From Sulfurisphaera ohwakuensis (GTDB taxonomy: Archaea > Thermoproteota > Thermoprotei_A > Sulfolobales > Sulfolobaceae), in NCBI RefSeq assembly GCF_009729055.1, contig NZ_CP045484.1:2614872-2678871 (forward strand): DNA of 64,000 bases, in the 5' to 3' direction. This document shows, piece after piece, positions 8,294-19,800 of this stretch. Position 1 is the first letter of the stretch; every line of letters starts with the position of its first letter. Both the position numbers and the translations under genes were made by a program. A model generated the notes under the pieces. The model did not search any database. It had not been told where the DNA came from and saw only the letters and a list, made by a program, of their open reading frames with translations.

Positions 8294-11200
8294 CTTTCAA
8301 TTCCATTAAGGATTATCAGATACAATACGGTTCAAGTCGTTAAGCTTTACGTTAATGACTTTCAATTCCATTAAGGATTATCGTAATGCGTGCTAAAGAG
8401 AGTGAGGGGGTGGAGTTTAGAGAAACTTTCAATTCCATTAAGGATTATCTAGTATATTATGTAACACCAAAAACGTAATAATTTAGCTCTTTCAATTCCA
8501 TTAAGGATTATCAGTTCAGCGTGACCAGCAACATAGCTAAACAACCGGAATCTTTCAATTCCATTAAGGATTATCCCTATCAATGTTACCTATAGGTTAT
8601 ACAATGTCTCGGTCTACAATCTTTCAATTCCATTAAGGATTATCAGTATGCTTAGCCTCAACTAAACACGCTCTGTTTTTCTCTCTTTCAATTCCATTAA
8701 GGATTATCATAAGCTTTCAGACAAACGAAACGCCTTCAGAAATCATTGCAGACTTTCAATTCCATTAAGGATTATCTCCCGGAATTACGTCTATGCCGAA
8801 CTTTACGTTCCTACCCTCACTTTCAATTCCATTAAGAATTATCAGGAAGTGGAGAAGGCAAAAGAAGAGATGTTAGCGATGGAAGACTTTCAATTCCATT
8901 AAGGATTATCCTACTGGATTACGCAACGTATGCAGCGTGGATCTTCGTTTTCCTTTCAATTCCATTAAGGATTATCTTCTATCAGAAGTACAAAGAGGAG
9001 AGACAAAAGGCTAAGACTTTCAATTCCATTAAGGATTATCATACTTCTGCAATTGGAGCCTTTTCTTCATCCCTCCATATCCTTTCAATTCCATTAAGGA
9101 TTATCATATAAATCAGCAAAATGAAAATAAAGATGGGGGTGAAACTTTCAATTCCATTAAGGATTATCAACAGGGTGTGGACGAGTAACGCTATGGTAAA
9201 AGCAGCAACCCTTTCAATTCCATTAAGGATTATCCTGGTGATATTGTTTCATTTTTCCTAGGCGCGATAAAAACATCATCTTTCAATTCCATTAAGGATT
9301 ATCGCGGTTACGTCATGATGTCGAAAGGTTTGTAGAACTGTTGTACTTTCAATTCCATTAAGGATTATCCTTTGATTTATTGACCCTGGAAGCCTGAGCA
9401 CCCTAGCTCTTTCAATTCCATTAAGGATTATCTTCTAGAAAGTAAAAAACAAGTAATGGTTATATATGAGCTTTCAATTCCATTAAGGATTATCAATTCT
9501 ATTGGTATAAAAATAGCACTTTATCCAGACTACTTTCAATTCCATTAAGGATTATCTATTTATAAAATAGATCCTTATTTTGAAACTAATAACTTTCAAT
9601 TCCATTAAGGATTATCGGAAATCGCAACAGAGAATAAAGAGCAAGTTCTCGAGAAGTTAACTTTCAATTCCATTAAGGATTATCACTGGAATGACCAGTG
9701 CTGATGGTCTAATTGCTATAGTAATCTTTCAATTCCATTAAGGATTATCAAACGGATTTCATCGCCGTCAATCTCTATTTCCCAGTATCTCTTTCAATTC
9801 CATTAAGGATTATCCGAAGGTATCAAGAATGTAAGCCAGGAGCACAACGCATTCTTTCAATTCCATTAAGGATTATCTTCGAAGAACATCTATTAAATGA
9901 TAAGAAGGAAGTATGGGATCTTTCAATTCCATTAAGGATTATCCCGAACAACCAGAAGGTGGTATTGTCAAATGTCTACTTGACTTTCAATTCCATTAAG
10001 GATTATCTTGTGGAGGTGGTGGTGGATTACTCTTCTGTGCTTCAGGTGACTTTCAATTCCATTAAGGATTATCCAAAAACTTACCTCAACCTAACCGGGC
10101 CTAGTCTGTTCCTTTCAATTCCATTAAGGATTATCAAATCTTAATAGAGGATTGGGAAATTGAGCATGTTGTATATGCTTTCAATTCCATTAAGGATTAT
10201 CTTATCAAACAACTCGCGAAGTTAATTCTGAATTCTTCTTATCTTTCAATTCCATTAAGGATTATCTTTATGATAGTATTAAAAGTTTTGGCAAAAAGAT
10301 TTTTATCTTTCAATTCCATTAAGGATTATCTTTTCAACTTGGAGGAAGGGAAGAGGAGCGGAAATAACGTCTACTTTCAATTCCATTAAGGATTATCATA
10401 ATAGCCAACCACATGCCCCGCATATAATTAGGAAATATCACTTTCAATTCCATTAAGGATTATCATCCTAATCCTTTACGAGGATTAAGAGACCGTAATG
10501 AATGGCATCTTTCAATTCCATTAAGGATTATCAACGGTCCTTCACACATGTTATTAGACGCATTCACGGAAAACCTTTCAATTCCATTAAGGATTATCTG
10601 GACAGAAATAGCGATAGGATTGCTGGTGGGTGCTAATTTCATCTTTCAATTCCATTAAGGATTATCTGGCATTATTCTCCCCAGCCAGTGCTTGCAACCT
10701 TACGACTTTCAATTCCATTAAGGATTATCTTATGATGTTGGTGATCTCATCGATTCTAGCAGACTTCTCCTTTCAATTCCATTAAGGATTATCAAGTGAA
10801 AAAGCTATGGGATTTTTTTCTATTTTTAATCAAATCTTTCAATTCCATTAAGGATTATCTGTGACGTTTCCAATCGTATAAGAGGTATTATAATACTTCT
10901 CGCTTTCAATTCCATTAAGGATTATCGAAGAGTTAGACGTTATGCATGTAGCTACTATAATGTATTTTCCCTTTCAATTCCATTAAGGATTATCTAATGA
11001 TTTTTTAAATATTCATCTAATGCTTTCCTTATAAGTTCTTTCAATTCCATTAAGGATTATCTTACTAAGGCGACACAGAAATGAACCACGTCCCATTAGA
11101 AACTTTCAATTCCATTAAGGATTATCACATCGATGAATTTCAAAATGTTGCCCATTTACCTTACATCACTTTCAATTCCATTAAGGATTATCAACGGCGA

Positions 11201-12805
11201 GACAGTTGTTTTAGCGCCGTATGACTTTCTCAGACTTTCAATTCCATTAAGGATTATCTCATTACTTATTTTCTTCATAATTCTTCAACTAATTATTTCC
11301 TTTCAATTCCATTAAGGATTATCATATCTTTTCTCCAAACGTAGGCGATCAGAGTACTGACCTTTCAATTCCATTAAGGATTATCTAGAGCTAAAAATAT
11401 CGATACCAGGATTATAAGCCTGTTCTCTTTCAATTCCATTAAGGATTATCTTTGTTTCGCCCTCTACTTGTTCATTTTCTCCAGTTTGTGCTTTCAATTC
11501 CATTAAGGATTATCTAAAAAGAAAAAGCGGGCGGGCGAGAGCCCGAAATGGTCTTTCAATTCCATTAAGGATTATCCTAGCATCCGGTGGAAAGAGCAAA
11601 ATTAAACTTCTGCAAAGGATCTTTCAATTCCATTAAGGATTATCATATCACGTATCTGAAGTATATCATCTTAGATATGGCAAAGCTTTCAATTCCATTA
11701 AGGATTATCATAGGGAGAAGAAACACAAAGACTATGTTGAACTCATAGACCTTTCAATTCCATTAAGGATTATCAAAACTGAAAAATCATTAACCTTAAG
11801 GTTCAATAGCAACTTTCAATTCCATTAAGGATTATCGTAATCCGTTTGGCTTTAGTCTTCCAAATTTTGCTATAATTTCTTGCTTTCAATTCCATTAAGG
11901 ATTATCGAAGTCAAAAACATCATTAGGTATTATTTTATACAATAGTTCTTTCAATTCCATTAAGGATTATCACAGTAATTTCTTGTTATCGTAGAAAGCT
12001 GGATAAGCATAGCTTTCAATTCCATTAAGGATTATCAAACTCTCTCTAGCAATCTTAAGCAGTGACACAATATAATCTTTCAATTCCATTAAGGATTATC
12101 TAAGTGTAGTACCTAAGCCTTGGCAATCGTTTACGCTAGACTTTCAATTCCATTAAGGATTATCCCTCCTTTCGGATTTCTAGACTATTTTGATAGCTGT
12201 GAAATCTTTCAATTCCATTAAGGATTATCCCAGAGTGAAATATCGGATATACCTCTATACTAATGTTAACTTTCAATTCCATTAAGGATTATCAAGTGTT
12301 AGAAGAGGAGATGAGAAAAAAGGAAAGAGATTACTTTCAATTCCATTAAGGATTATCTTAGTGATAAGATTTAACGGCAGATAATCAAATAGAAAATCTT
12401 TCAATTCCATTAAGGATTATCTCTGGTTGGGTGGGACTGGCTTAGTTGGTTTGTTTGGACTTTCAATTCCATTAAGGATTATCGTCAGGGTATTTAGGTT
12501 TTAGAACCCAGGCTTCTAATAACTTTCAATTCCATTAAGGATTATCATAAACTTTATGCTTTACATAAACAATAGAGCATAATATAACTTTCAATTCCAT
12601 TAAGGATTATCAACTTCTTCCCATGAATTACCCTCTGCTACGATATTCCTATTTTCTTTCAATTCCATTAAGGATTATCATGACCCGTTATTTTCGCAAT
12701 AACTGCAGGGTCTACGGCTTTCAATTCCATTAAGGATTATCAAGACCAGACTCACTATAGCCATTTTCCATCACTTTTTCTCTTTCAATTCCATTAAGGA
12801 TTATC
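8294..12805 (-). CRISPR. CRISPR array A, 70 repeats / 69 spacers
   Basis: The 24-nt repeat reads on the + strand from CTTTCAATTCC to AAGGATTATC. My manual count is 70 copies with a mean period of 65 nt (spacers ~36-44 nt). One variant with AAGAATTATC is at 8820. The leader lies at the right end (12806 onward), so the array is transcribed leftward and the oldest spacers are near 8294. In transcript sense the repeat ends GAATTGAAAG, the Sulfolobales I-A type, cut by Cas6 to leave an 8-nt 5' handle. Repeat and leader match array C. All reading frames called across the array are artefacts. Confidence 0.98.
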
Positions 12806-13026
12806 TGATTGTTTTTATATTACTTCTTATGTTATTTTCTTCGTTTCTACTATATAAGCTTTTCTCTATGTTACATATTTATCATTACTGAATTTTTAGT
12901 ATTCCCTTGAAAAAATGGGAATACTAAAAAGAGAAATAGGTTGAATGTTCTTTACAAAGATACTCTTATTAATCATTTATAAATTGAAAGAAATTCCCGA
13001 TAAAAAACGGGAATAACGACAAAGCT
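12806..13026 (-). promoter_or_regulatory. CRISPR leader A with promoter and two hairpins
   Basis: About 220 bp are nearly identical to the leaders at 24099 and 38510. In transcript sense a TATA box (GCTTATATAG, ~12850-12859) preceded by purine-rich AGAAAA would start pre-crRNA ~20-25 nt before the first repeat. Further upstream lie a perfect 14-bp inverted repeat (TTTTTAGTATTCCC / GGGAATACTAAAAA, 12893-12930) and a 7-bp one (ATTCCCG / CGGGAAT, 12993-13014). Their conservation in three leaders points to protein binding, either for integration or for regulation. Confidence 0.85.
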
Positions 13027-13033
13027 ATTTTAT

Positions 13034-13678
13034 TTATTTTCTATTATTTTCTTGATTTAATTTACTTATCAATATTCCAAGCTTCGTAGGATAAATTCCA
13101 TCTCCTCTACCCTTCTGATAAACTAGTCTTCTCTTTTTTAATATCCCTACAACATTCATAGTAGTTTTAAGTTTCTTCCCAGTCATCTCAGCTATTACTT
13201 CTTGTCTTATCCCAGGATTGGCTACGACTGTACTCAAAACCCTCAAGAGTTCACTACTCAATCCCTCAGCTGCAGTCCTAAAATCCTCAATCTGGAAACT
13301 TACTTCTTCATCCTCTTCAAGATAAATTCTACCCACTCTCTTGTTTACTGCTACCGCTAAAATTATCCCGATCGCTAAGGTCTTACTTTCACCTCCAGAG
13401 ATGTCAACAATTAGGGGATCTTTTACTTCTTTCAATATTTCACTTACCTGATCAACCACATGAAATATATCCTTAACCTCAATTTCTTTTACCACAGAAT
13501 CCCTCAAACCCATTTTGCTCATTACAGCACTTAAACCGTTAATAGCCCTTCTATTACCACCAGTCATTGGTGACTTTACTAAAACAACTATAACGTCATC
13601 TCTTCCCACATTTGTGGACACAAGTCTCCTTACAGCAAAGTCCTCATGAATGCCAAGAGTAAATATATAGGACTTCAT
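13034..13678 (-). CDS. csa3: Csa3, CARF-HTH regulator of CRISPR-Cas genes
   Basis: This is 214 aa. The N-terminal CARF (Rossmann-like) domain, residues ~1-130, has the ligand-loop motif DISGGESK (92-99). A C-terminal winged helix (~140-205) follows, with NPGIRQEVIAEMTGKK as the recognition unit. Known Csa3 proteins dimerise, bind palindromes in cas promoters and can sense cyclic tetra-adenylate. Csa3a activates csa1-cas1-cas2-cas4. It is divergent from csa1 across a 170-bp region holding a near-perfect palindrome, and its 3' end touches leader A. A TATA box (AAATATATAATA) at ~13700-13711 suggests a leaderless mRNA. Paralogue type (a or b) is inferred from position only. Confidence 0.9.
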   Translation of the reverse strand: MKSYIFTLGIHEDFAVRRLVSTNVGRDDVIVVLVKSPMTGGNRRAINGLSAVMSKMGLRDSVVKEIEVKDIFHVVDQVSEILKEVKDPLIVDISGGESKTLAIGIILAVAVNKRVGRIYLEEDEEVSFQIEDFRTAAEGLSSELLRVLSTVVANPGIRQEVIAEMTGKKLKTTMNVVGILKKRRLVYQKGRGDGIYPTKLGILISKLNQENNRK

Positions 13679-13795
13679 AAGATGATTTTGATAAACATAT
13701 TATTATATATTTCGGGAAAAAGTGTAAATTCCTAAATTACTACGTGACTTTATATATTAAAATACTATCTTTATTCCCTAAAAATCTCGGGATTT

Positions 13796-13820
13796 AGTAA
13801 TACCAAATCTTGGTAATACT
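13796..13820. promoter_or_regulatory. Palindromic operator upstream of csa1
   Basis: AGTAATACCAA, 3 nt, TTGGTAATACT: 11-bp arms with one mismatch, ending 28 nt before the csa1 ATG and overlapping its likely TATA region. A second small inverted repeat (AAATC / GATTT around TCGG, 13782-13795) lies just upstream. Position and symmetry fit a dimeric winged-helix regulator such as Csa3. Confidence 0.6.
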
Positions 13821-13848
13821 TATTTTATCCGATTTTGTATAAATATTC

Positions 13849-14688
13849 ATGATCTGGAGACAGCAGCTGAAGAGATTACACAGGATTAGGGAGATGGATC
13901 CAGTACCAGACGAACTTAGGGGATGGCATTACTACTCTCCTCCAGTAAAGCCTAAAGCTTATTTAGGTTTAACAATGGGTGAAATTGCATATGACTATTG
14001 CCCTACAAAGAGAGATGTATACGTAAGGAGAGTATTAAACCAAAAGGGAAGTGAAAGGGCACAACTGGTTTTCGGTCAATCCATACATAAGGTCTTTAGT
14101 AAAGCTTTAAACGATGTTAGGATCTCTTACGTCCTCGGTAAGGACCCGTATCAGATTGTAAAAGAAAGCTACCTTGAATCAGAGTTTTGCCCACAAGAAA
14201 TATCTGAATACTGTAGGAAAGTATACGGTAATTTAATCCTTTTCTGGTCCTCATGGCTCGCTGAGGCTAAAGCGTTTTATGGAGGCGACTCTGTTGGTTT
14301 CTTACCGTGGGCAACAGAAGTTAGAGTTGACGGTTCAGCCATTGGATTGTCTGATAGACTTACAGTGGACGCATTAGGTGAGTTTACCGTAGTTGAGGTT
14401 AAATCCGGAAAGAGGGAAGAGTTCCATAAACTCGCCTTAGCGGGTTATGCTTTAGCTATAGAATCAGTCCTAGAACTTCCGGTCGATTATGGGCTCCTTG
14501 TTTACATAAACGGTTTCCCTAATGACGTGGAGATAAGGTTTGAGAGTTATTACATATCTCCAGATATGAGGAGAGAAATTCTGGATAAAAGAGATGAGAT
14601 CATAGAAATGGTTCTTAATGGCAGAGATCCGGGTAAGCCAGTAAAATGCCCAGAGACTTGTCCGTTTTACGAGGTGTGTTGGAAATGA
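13849..14688 (+). CDS. csa1: Csa1, Cas4-like Fe-S nuclease of the adaptation module
   Basis: This is 279 aa. Four cysteines suited to a 4Fe-4S cluster are present, Cys51 and Cys267/271/277 (CPETCPFYEVCW), around a PD-(D/E)XK nuclease core with GLSDRLTVD and VVEVKSGK. Csa1 belongs to the Cas4 superfamily and in Sulfolobales is cotranscribed with cas1, cas2 and cas4 to help prepare spacer precursors. It is first in the operon. ATG 13849 sits ~30 nt from a TATA-like TTATTTTATCC, consistent with leaderless translation. The stop overlaps the cas1 start (ATGA). Confidence 0.93.
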   Translation: MIWRQQLKRLHRIREMDPVPDELRGWHYYSPPVKPKAYLGLTMGEIAYDYCPTKRDVYVRRVLNQKGSERAQLVFGQSIHKVFSKALNDVRISYVLGKDPYQIVKESYLESEFCPQEISEYCRKVYGNLILFWSSWLAEAKAFYGGDSVGFLPWATEVRVDGSAIGLSDRLTVDALGEFTVVEVKSGKREEFHKLALAGYALAIESVLELPVDYGLLVYINGFPNDVEIRFESYYISPDMRREILDKRDEIIEMVLNGRDPGKPVKCPETCPFYEVCWK

Positions 14689-15599
14689 AATCCTTAGAAA
14701 TTGCTGATTACGGTGTTAAGCTCTCCACGAAAGGGAAAACTTTTGTAATTTCTAAAAAAGATGGGAAGAAGGTAAACGTTTCTCCTGCAGAAGTGGATCA
14801 AATAGTGATAATGACCTCTGGTGTTACTGTTACGTCTAAGGCAATAAGGTTAGCGTTAGATCACGGGATAGATATTGTCTTTCTAGACTCTAGAGGAAAC
14901 CCTTTTGGTAGACTTTTTCATTCAGAACCCGTGAAGACGGTAGAAACAAGAAAAGCCCAGTATTTGGCAATACTTAAAGGTGAGGAAGAGATACCGAGAG
15001 AGATTATAAAATCTAAAATTAAGAACCAGGCTAATCACATTAAGTTCTGGTTTAAAAAGCTGGGTATTGAGGGAAAAGATTATAAAGAAATTGAGGGAAA
15101 AGACGATGATGAAGCTACAGCAGCTAGGTACTATTGGCATGCCTTAGGCAGAATAATACCAATGAAAGGTAGAGACCCAGAAAGTACTGATCCATTTAAC
15201 GTATCCTTTAATTACGCATATGCAATCCTATACTCAAACATACAAAGAGTTTTGCAACTAGTAGGATTAGACCCTTATGCGGGGTTTATTCACAAAGATA
15301 GAAGCGGAAAGCCCAGTCTTGTATACGACTTTTCTGAGATGTTTAAGCCAGTGCTTGTTGATTACCCGTTAGTCTCTCTCTATATTAACGGTTTTATACC
15401 TAACGTTAAAGATGGTATACTTGATGCTGAGAGTAGAAAGAAGATAGCTGAGGCTGTGATAAATGCTATGAACGGTAAGGTTAAGGATGAAGGAGGAGAT
15501 GTAAGGACTGGGATTCAGGCAATGAGGGCATATGCGTTAAAGCTTGCTTCAGCATTAAGGGGTGAGGAAAAGTTTAAGGGATTCGTGAAGGTGTGGTGA
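14685..15599 (+). CDS. cas1: Cas1 integrase
   Basis: I place the start at the ATG overlapping the csa1 stop, giving 304 aa. An upstream in-frame ATG at 14646 would add 13 residues inside csa1 and is less likely. The N-terminal beta domain begins MKSLEIADYGVKLS. The helical catalytic domain carries the metal ligands Glu143 (DDEATAARYYW), His203 (GFIHKDRSG) and the acidic pair Asp215/Glu218 (YDFSEMFKP). With Cas2 it integrates spacers at the leader-repeat junction. All catalytic positions look intact, so adaptation should be active at the three similar leaders. Confidence 0.97.
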   Translation: MKSLEIADYGVKLSTKGKTFVISKKDGKKVNVSPAEVDQIVIMTSGVTVTSKAIRLALDHGIDIVFLDSRGNPFGRLFHSEPVKTVETRKAQYLAILKGEEEIPREIIKSKIKNQANHIKFWFKKLGIEGKDYKEIEGKDDDEATAARYYWHALGRIIPMKGRDPESTDPFNVSFNYAYAILYSNIQRVLQLVGLDPYAGFIHKDRSGKPSLVYDFSEMFKPVLVDYPLVSLYINGFIPNVKDGILDAESRKKIAEAVINAMNGKVKDEGGDVRTGIQAMRAYALKLASALRGEEKFKGFVKVW

Positions 15600-15600
15600 G

Positions 15601-15876
15601 ATGTGGGTCATTGTAGTTTACGATATTTCAGATGATGAAAAGAGGAATAAGATCGCTAAAGAACTACAGAGGCTCGGATTAAGCAGGATACAGAGGAGTG
15701 CATTTGTAGGAGATCTCGACTCTCAGCGGTTTAAGGATTTAGTTAGAATTATGGGTAAGCTAGTTACCGGAAAGGATGATATACTTCATATAATACCTTT
15801 AGGATTGAGAGATTGGGAAAGGAGAGTGGTTATAAATGGTGACAGTGTCAGACGTGAAACAGTATCACTTCTGTAA
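15601..15876 (+). CDS. cas2: Cas2
   Basis: This is 91 aa with the ferredoxin-like start MWVIVVYDISDD (conserved Asp8) and RIQRSAFVGDL, the typical second-strand region. Cas2 dimers bridge two Cas1 dimers and measure the spacer. It starts 1 nt after the cas1 stop, and its 3' end overlaps the cas4 start by 41 nt, indicating tight translational coupling. Confidence 0.96.
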   Translation: MWVIVVYDISDDEKRNKIAKELQRLGLSRIQRSAFVGDLDSQRFKDLVRIMGKLVTGKDDILHIIPLGLRDWERRVVINGDSVRRETVSLL

Positions 15877-16366
15877 AGCTATACCATGGATAAACTATGT
15901 AATGGGCTATCGTGAACCTAGTACATTCTCAATGGAGGAAGGAAAGAAGATATCTTATGAGGAGGTTGTTAAATCACTGAACCTTACTACACCAGTAAAA
16001 TATGAAGTGTGTTTAAGCTATAACGGGCTTTCAGGCTGCATTGATATCTTATCTGGGGATAGAAAGTATACGGTAGTTGAGGTAAAAGCATTTAAGAGGG
16101 GTAACTTTTCCCCCTTCAGATATCAGCTTTTAGCTTACGCATATCTAGTAAGGAAGAGGTTAGGTATTGTCGAAAGAGCTATATTAGTGATGGAAGGAAA
16201 TAAAGTCCTTGAAATAGAGCCAACAGAGGAACATTATAAATATATAGAAAACGTAGTTAAGAAGATTGAGGAAATAGTAAATAGCGAGAAGTTACCAGCG
16301 GTAAATGTAGAGAAGTGCGACTTCTGTCAGTACAGGAGAGTTTGCCCGGTTAGTGCATGGTCTTAA
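15836..16366 (+). CDS. cas4: Cas4 exonuclease (4Fe-4S, PD-(D/E)XK)
   Basis: This is 176 aa. Cys13 and the C-terminal trio Cys161/164/170 (KCDFCQYRRVC) form the predicted iron-sulphur site. Asp70, Glu82 and Lys84 (CIDILSG and VVEVKAF) form the nuclease site. Cas4 trims precursors and helps select the PAM and orientation during acquisition. It overlaps cas2 by 41 nt; a GTG two codons downstream of the ATG is an alternative start. It is last in the csa1 operon, and 530 bp separate it from the oldest end of array B. Confidence 0.95.
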   Translation: MVTVSDVKQYHFCKAIPWINYVMGYREPSTFSMEEGKKISYEEVVKSLNLTTPVKYEVCLSYNGLSGCIDILSGDRKYTVVEVKAFKRGNFSPFRYQLLAYAYLVRKRLGIVERAILVMEGNKVLEIEPTEEHYKYIENVVKKIEEIVNSEKLPAVNVEKCDFCQYRRVCPVSAWS

Positions 16367-16894
16367 TTCATTTTATGGAAAATTACAGAATAAGTAGACA
16401 AAAATTTTGGCTTTAAAGCTAAGTATTCTATCTTAAAATACTTCTTTCATTTCTTGAGATTAATAAGTATTTGCAGAAATGTTTATATAAATTATGAAAT
16501 TAATTTTTCTATGAGCCTAATCGTTTTAATTCTGAGTAACTGACTCATCTTGTCTTATTAACATTCACTATAAATGTTTTTGAAAGTCCATTCTTAGCCT
16601 TTACGGTACATATATTCGAGTTTACGATTTATTATATAGACCTAAAACTTTGCATTACTTGTGTGAAAACAATTTCATGAAGGCTTAGAAGTAATTATGA
16701 TGATCTTTCTGGGTTTATTCCATTATAGAAAATTAAAAGTTAATAGCATAGAGAAAATAATAGATATTAACTGAGAAGTATATAATTATAGAAAACATAC
16801 TAAGAAAATAATAAGATAATTACTGGAGTATAATTTTCCTTATGCGAATTCTTTCTTTATTGCAGCTTTTTATTTATATGTAATTTCCATTATG
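16367..16894. other. Spacer between cas4 and distal end of array B
   Basis: This is 528 bp, AT-rich, without a credible reading frame. TTTATTCCATTATAGA near 16717 and TTTCCATTATG just before the first repeat faintly resemble repeat fragments and may be decayed terminal repeats. That reading is uncertain. Confidence 0.4.
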
Positions 16895-19800
16895 CTTTCA
16901 ATTCCATTATGGATTAACCGAGATAACCGTTACAGAGCTCATAAGCAGAATAAATTCCTTTCAATTCCATTATGGATTAACCTTCTTTAATTTCGGCCCT
17001 AAGTATATCTTCTCTAAACCTTTCAATTCCATTATGGATTAACTGAAAGTTTAGGGTTGATAAGTGTAACTCAGGGTAAGACTAGTGTCTTTCAATTCCA
17101 TTATGGATTAACTCTGTATATTCTCAGGTTTAATTTCCTCCAGATATTTCTTTCAATTCCATTATGGATTAACTTATGAGAAAAGGCAAACGGAATTAAT
17201 GCTTCAACAATTTCTTTCAATTCCATTATGGATTAACAATACGCACCGACCATCAGAGCTAAGAAGACGTCAAAGAGTCTTTCAATTCCATTATGGATTA
17301 ACATTTGACTAAGTTTTTAAAGTCTATTGAGTATAAATTATTTTCTTTCAATTCCATTATGGATTAACAGAAAATACGGGATGCATCTGATCCTCGCCCA
17401 CCAGCACACCTTTCAATTCCATTATGGATTAACCTGAGTAGAAGTGCAAAGCATCGATGATTTCCTGGAGCTCCTCTTTCAATTCCATTATGGATTAACT
17501 ACATCTCGCCATTACCTAACGGATGGACAATAAATTCTTTCAATTCCATTATGGATTAACTTTGTTGAGGTGTTCTGTAATTGGTTATACAAACTTTGGA
17601 TCTTTCAATTCCATTATGGATTAACTCAGACGAAGAGATAGATTACGTCCTAAGGAGTAATACTGGATCTTTCAATTCCATTATGGATTAACAAAAATAT
17701 TGATCACAACCAGTGCTATTCCTGGATATATCTTTCAATTCCATTATGGATTAACAGTGTTAAGTGCTGAAGAACTGCAAAGTCTGTTACAACACTTTCA
17801 ATTCCATTATGGATTAACCCCTACCTGAGGGTCATAGAGTTGCTGCTACGGTATCTCGTGCTTTCAATTCCATTATGGATTAACTCTGAGGGGGGCTTAA
17901 TAAACTCTTCCCCTTTTTTTCTACTTTCAATTCCATTATGGATTAACACTTTGCAGAAGTCTTAGGACCCTTTGTCGGACAGAGCGAAAACTTTCAATTC
18001 CATTATGGGTTAACAGACTATCGGAGATTGAAGGACAAAAGTGGAATTCTTTGCCCCCTTTCAATTCCATTATGGATTAACTTTTCTTTACCGGCTATGT
18101 TGAATAGTCTATAGAGGTTTTGGCCTTTCAATTCCATTATGGATTAACATGGAAGGAGATATAGAATATTTTCTTGAGAGAGGATATCAATCTTTCAATT
18201 CCATTATGGATTAACTGGTAATAGAAAAATGAGTTTGGTCGAAATGGTTTCAAAATCTTTCAATTCCATTATGGGTTAACAATATACAGGCTATGGGGAC
18301 AGGATATTAGTTGTTAAATTACCTTTCAATTCCATTATGGATTAACTCTAACACTATCCACGTCAATTCCGGCATACTGAAGTAAAATCTTTCAATTCCA
18401 TTATGGATTAACACCGATCACACCCCCCGCTCCTGAGATTGCGATAGATTTCACCTTTCAATTCCATTATGGATTAACTGTACTAGGGCCAAGGAGTTTT
18501 CCGACATACTATATGGGGTATCTTTCAATTCCATTATGGATTAACTTATTAAAACAAGCCCTCGCGAGGGGGTTTATTTCGAAAGAGACTTTCAATTCCA
18601 TTATGGATTAACTTCATCTTCCTCAATTTCTACAGCATAACATTCCTCAGCTTTCAATTCCATTATGGATTAACGGCTCCCTGCCCCCAGAAGGGGCGAG
18701 GCTTCCTAATTTCGCTTTCAATTCCATTATGGATTAACATAACGATTTAACAGACGCTAAGAGGTTCCTCGGAGAATTCTTTCAATTCCATTATGGATTA
18801 ACTAATTGAAAGGTGTTTCTTCATATATAGAAATTTGACGTAACTTTCAATTCCATTATGGATTAACCCCTATAATAGAAGTAAAGCCTCTTTGACGATT
18901 CGAAAGAAGCTTTCAATTCCATTATGGATTAACTCCGAACCTCTGACTAAACTCCTTAAGCCTCAAAACCAAAAGCTTTCAATTCCATTATGGATTAACG
19001 CAGTTTACGAGTTGAAGTACACTCACCATCAGCCCGGTAATGCTTTCAATTCCATTATGGATTAACTCCTGGAAAAGAATTGCTGAAATTTTAGGAGTAA
19101 AGAGAACAACTTTCAATTCCATTATGGATTAACGTGATTAGTTTAGCTAGTTCTGGTTTAGGAACACGCTTGTCTCTTTCAATTCCATTATGGATTAACG
19201 TATTAAGTGAGGCTAGGAAATACGGGATGCACATAGTAACTTTCAATTCCATTATGGATTAACTCAACCAAGGGGGTGAGCTGAATGGCTGAATCCAGAA
19301 TAATGACTTTCAATTCCATTATGGATTAACCATTAATTGAAAACGAAAAATAACGGGTTTTCGTTTATAAGAAAAAACTTTCAATTCCATTATGGATTAA
19401 CATCTTCTTCCTGTCAACTTCCTCAACCTCGGTGTCAAACATATACACTCTCTTTCAATTCCATTATGGATTAACGAAAATCGCATGCGATTGAATCGAT
19501 TGTGTTGATGATACCTGACTTTCAATTCCATTATGGATTAACTTGCTGCAGCATGGCTATATAATGTTCCGCACTGAATAAGCCTTTCAATTCCATTATG
19601 GATTAACCAACCTATACAAATAGGGAGTTTAAGCGGATATACTAACTTTCAATTCCATTATGGATTAACAGAAATTTTTAGGGAAAGGGAGAAAACTAAC
19701 GACGTGAACAGAAATCTTTCAATTCCATTATGGATTAACGTAAGGTAAAAGTACCAGCTGAAGATAAGACGTTAACCGGGCTTTCAATTCCATTATGGAT

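Noticed and set aside
8023-8325. A 100-aa minus-strand protein
   Set aside because: Its first ~10 residues (LIILNGIER) are a translated CRISPR repeat; the remainder is part of the frameshifted pseudogene at 7916-8293.
8294-12805. Open reading frames inside array A (e.g. 9959-10144, 11133-11315)
   Set aside because: Their proteins contain the repeat translated over and over (TFNSIKDY, LSIPLRII); they are read-through of CRISPR units.
12893-12930. Leader inverted repeat as an intrinsic terminator
   Set aside because: It is upstream of the probable pre-crRNA promoter in all three leaders, has A-rich and T-rich arms on both sides and does not follow a gene in B or C; archaeal termination does not need such hairpins.
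14646-14684. Longer Cas1 start at 14646
   Set aside because: The extra 13 residues lie in csa1 sequence encoding its essential Cys cluster in another frame; the ATG at 14685 gives the normal Cas1 N-terminus and an ATGA overlap.
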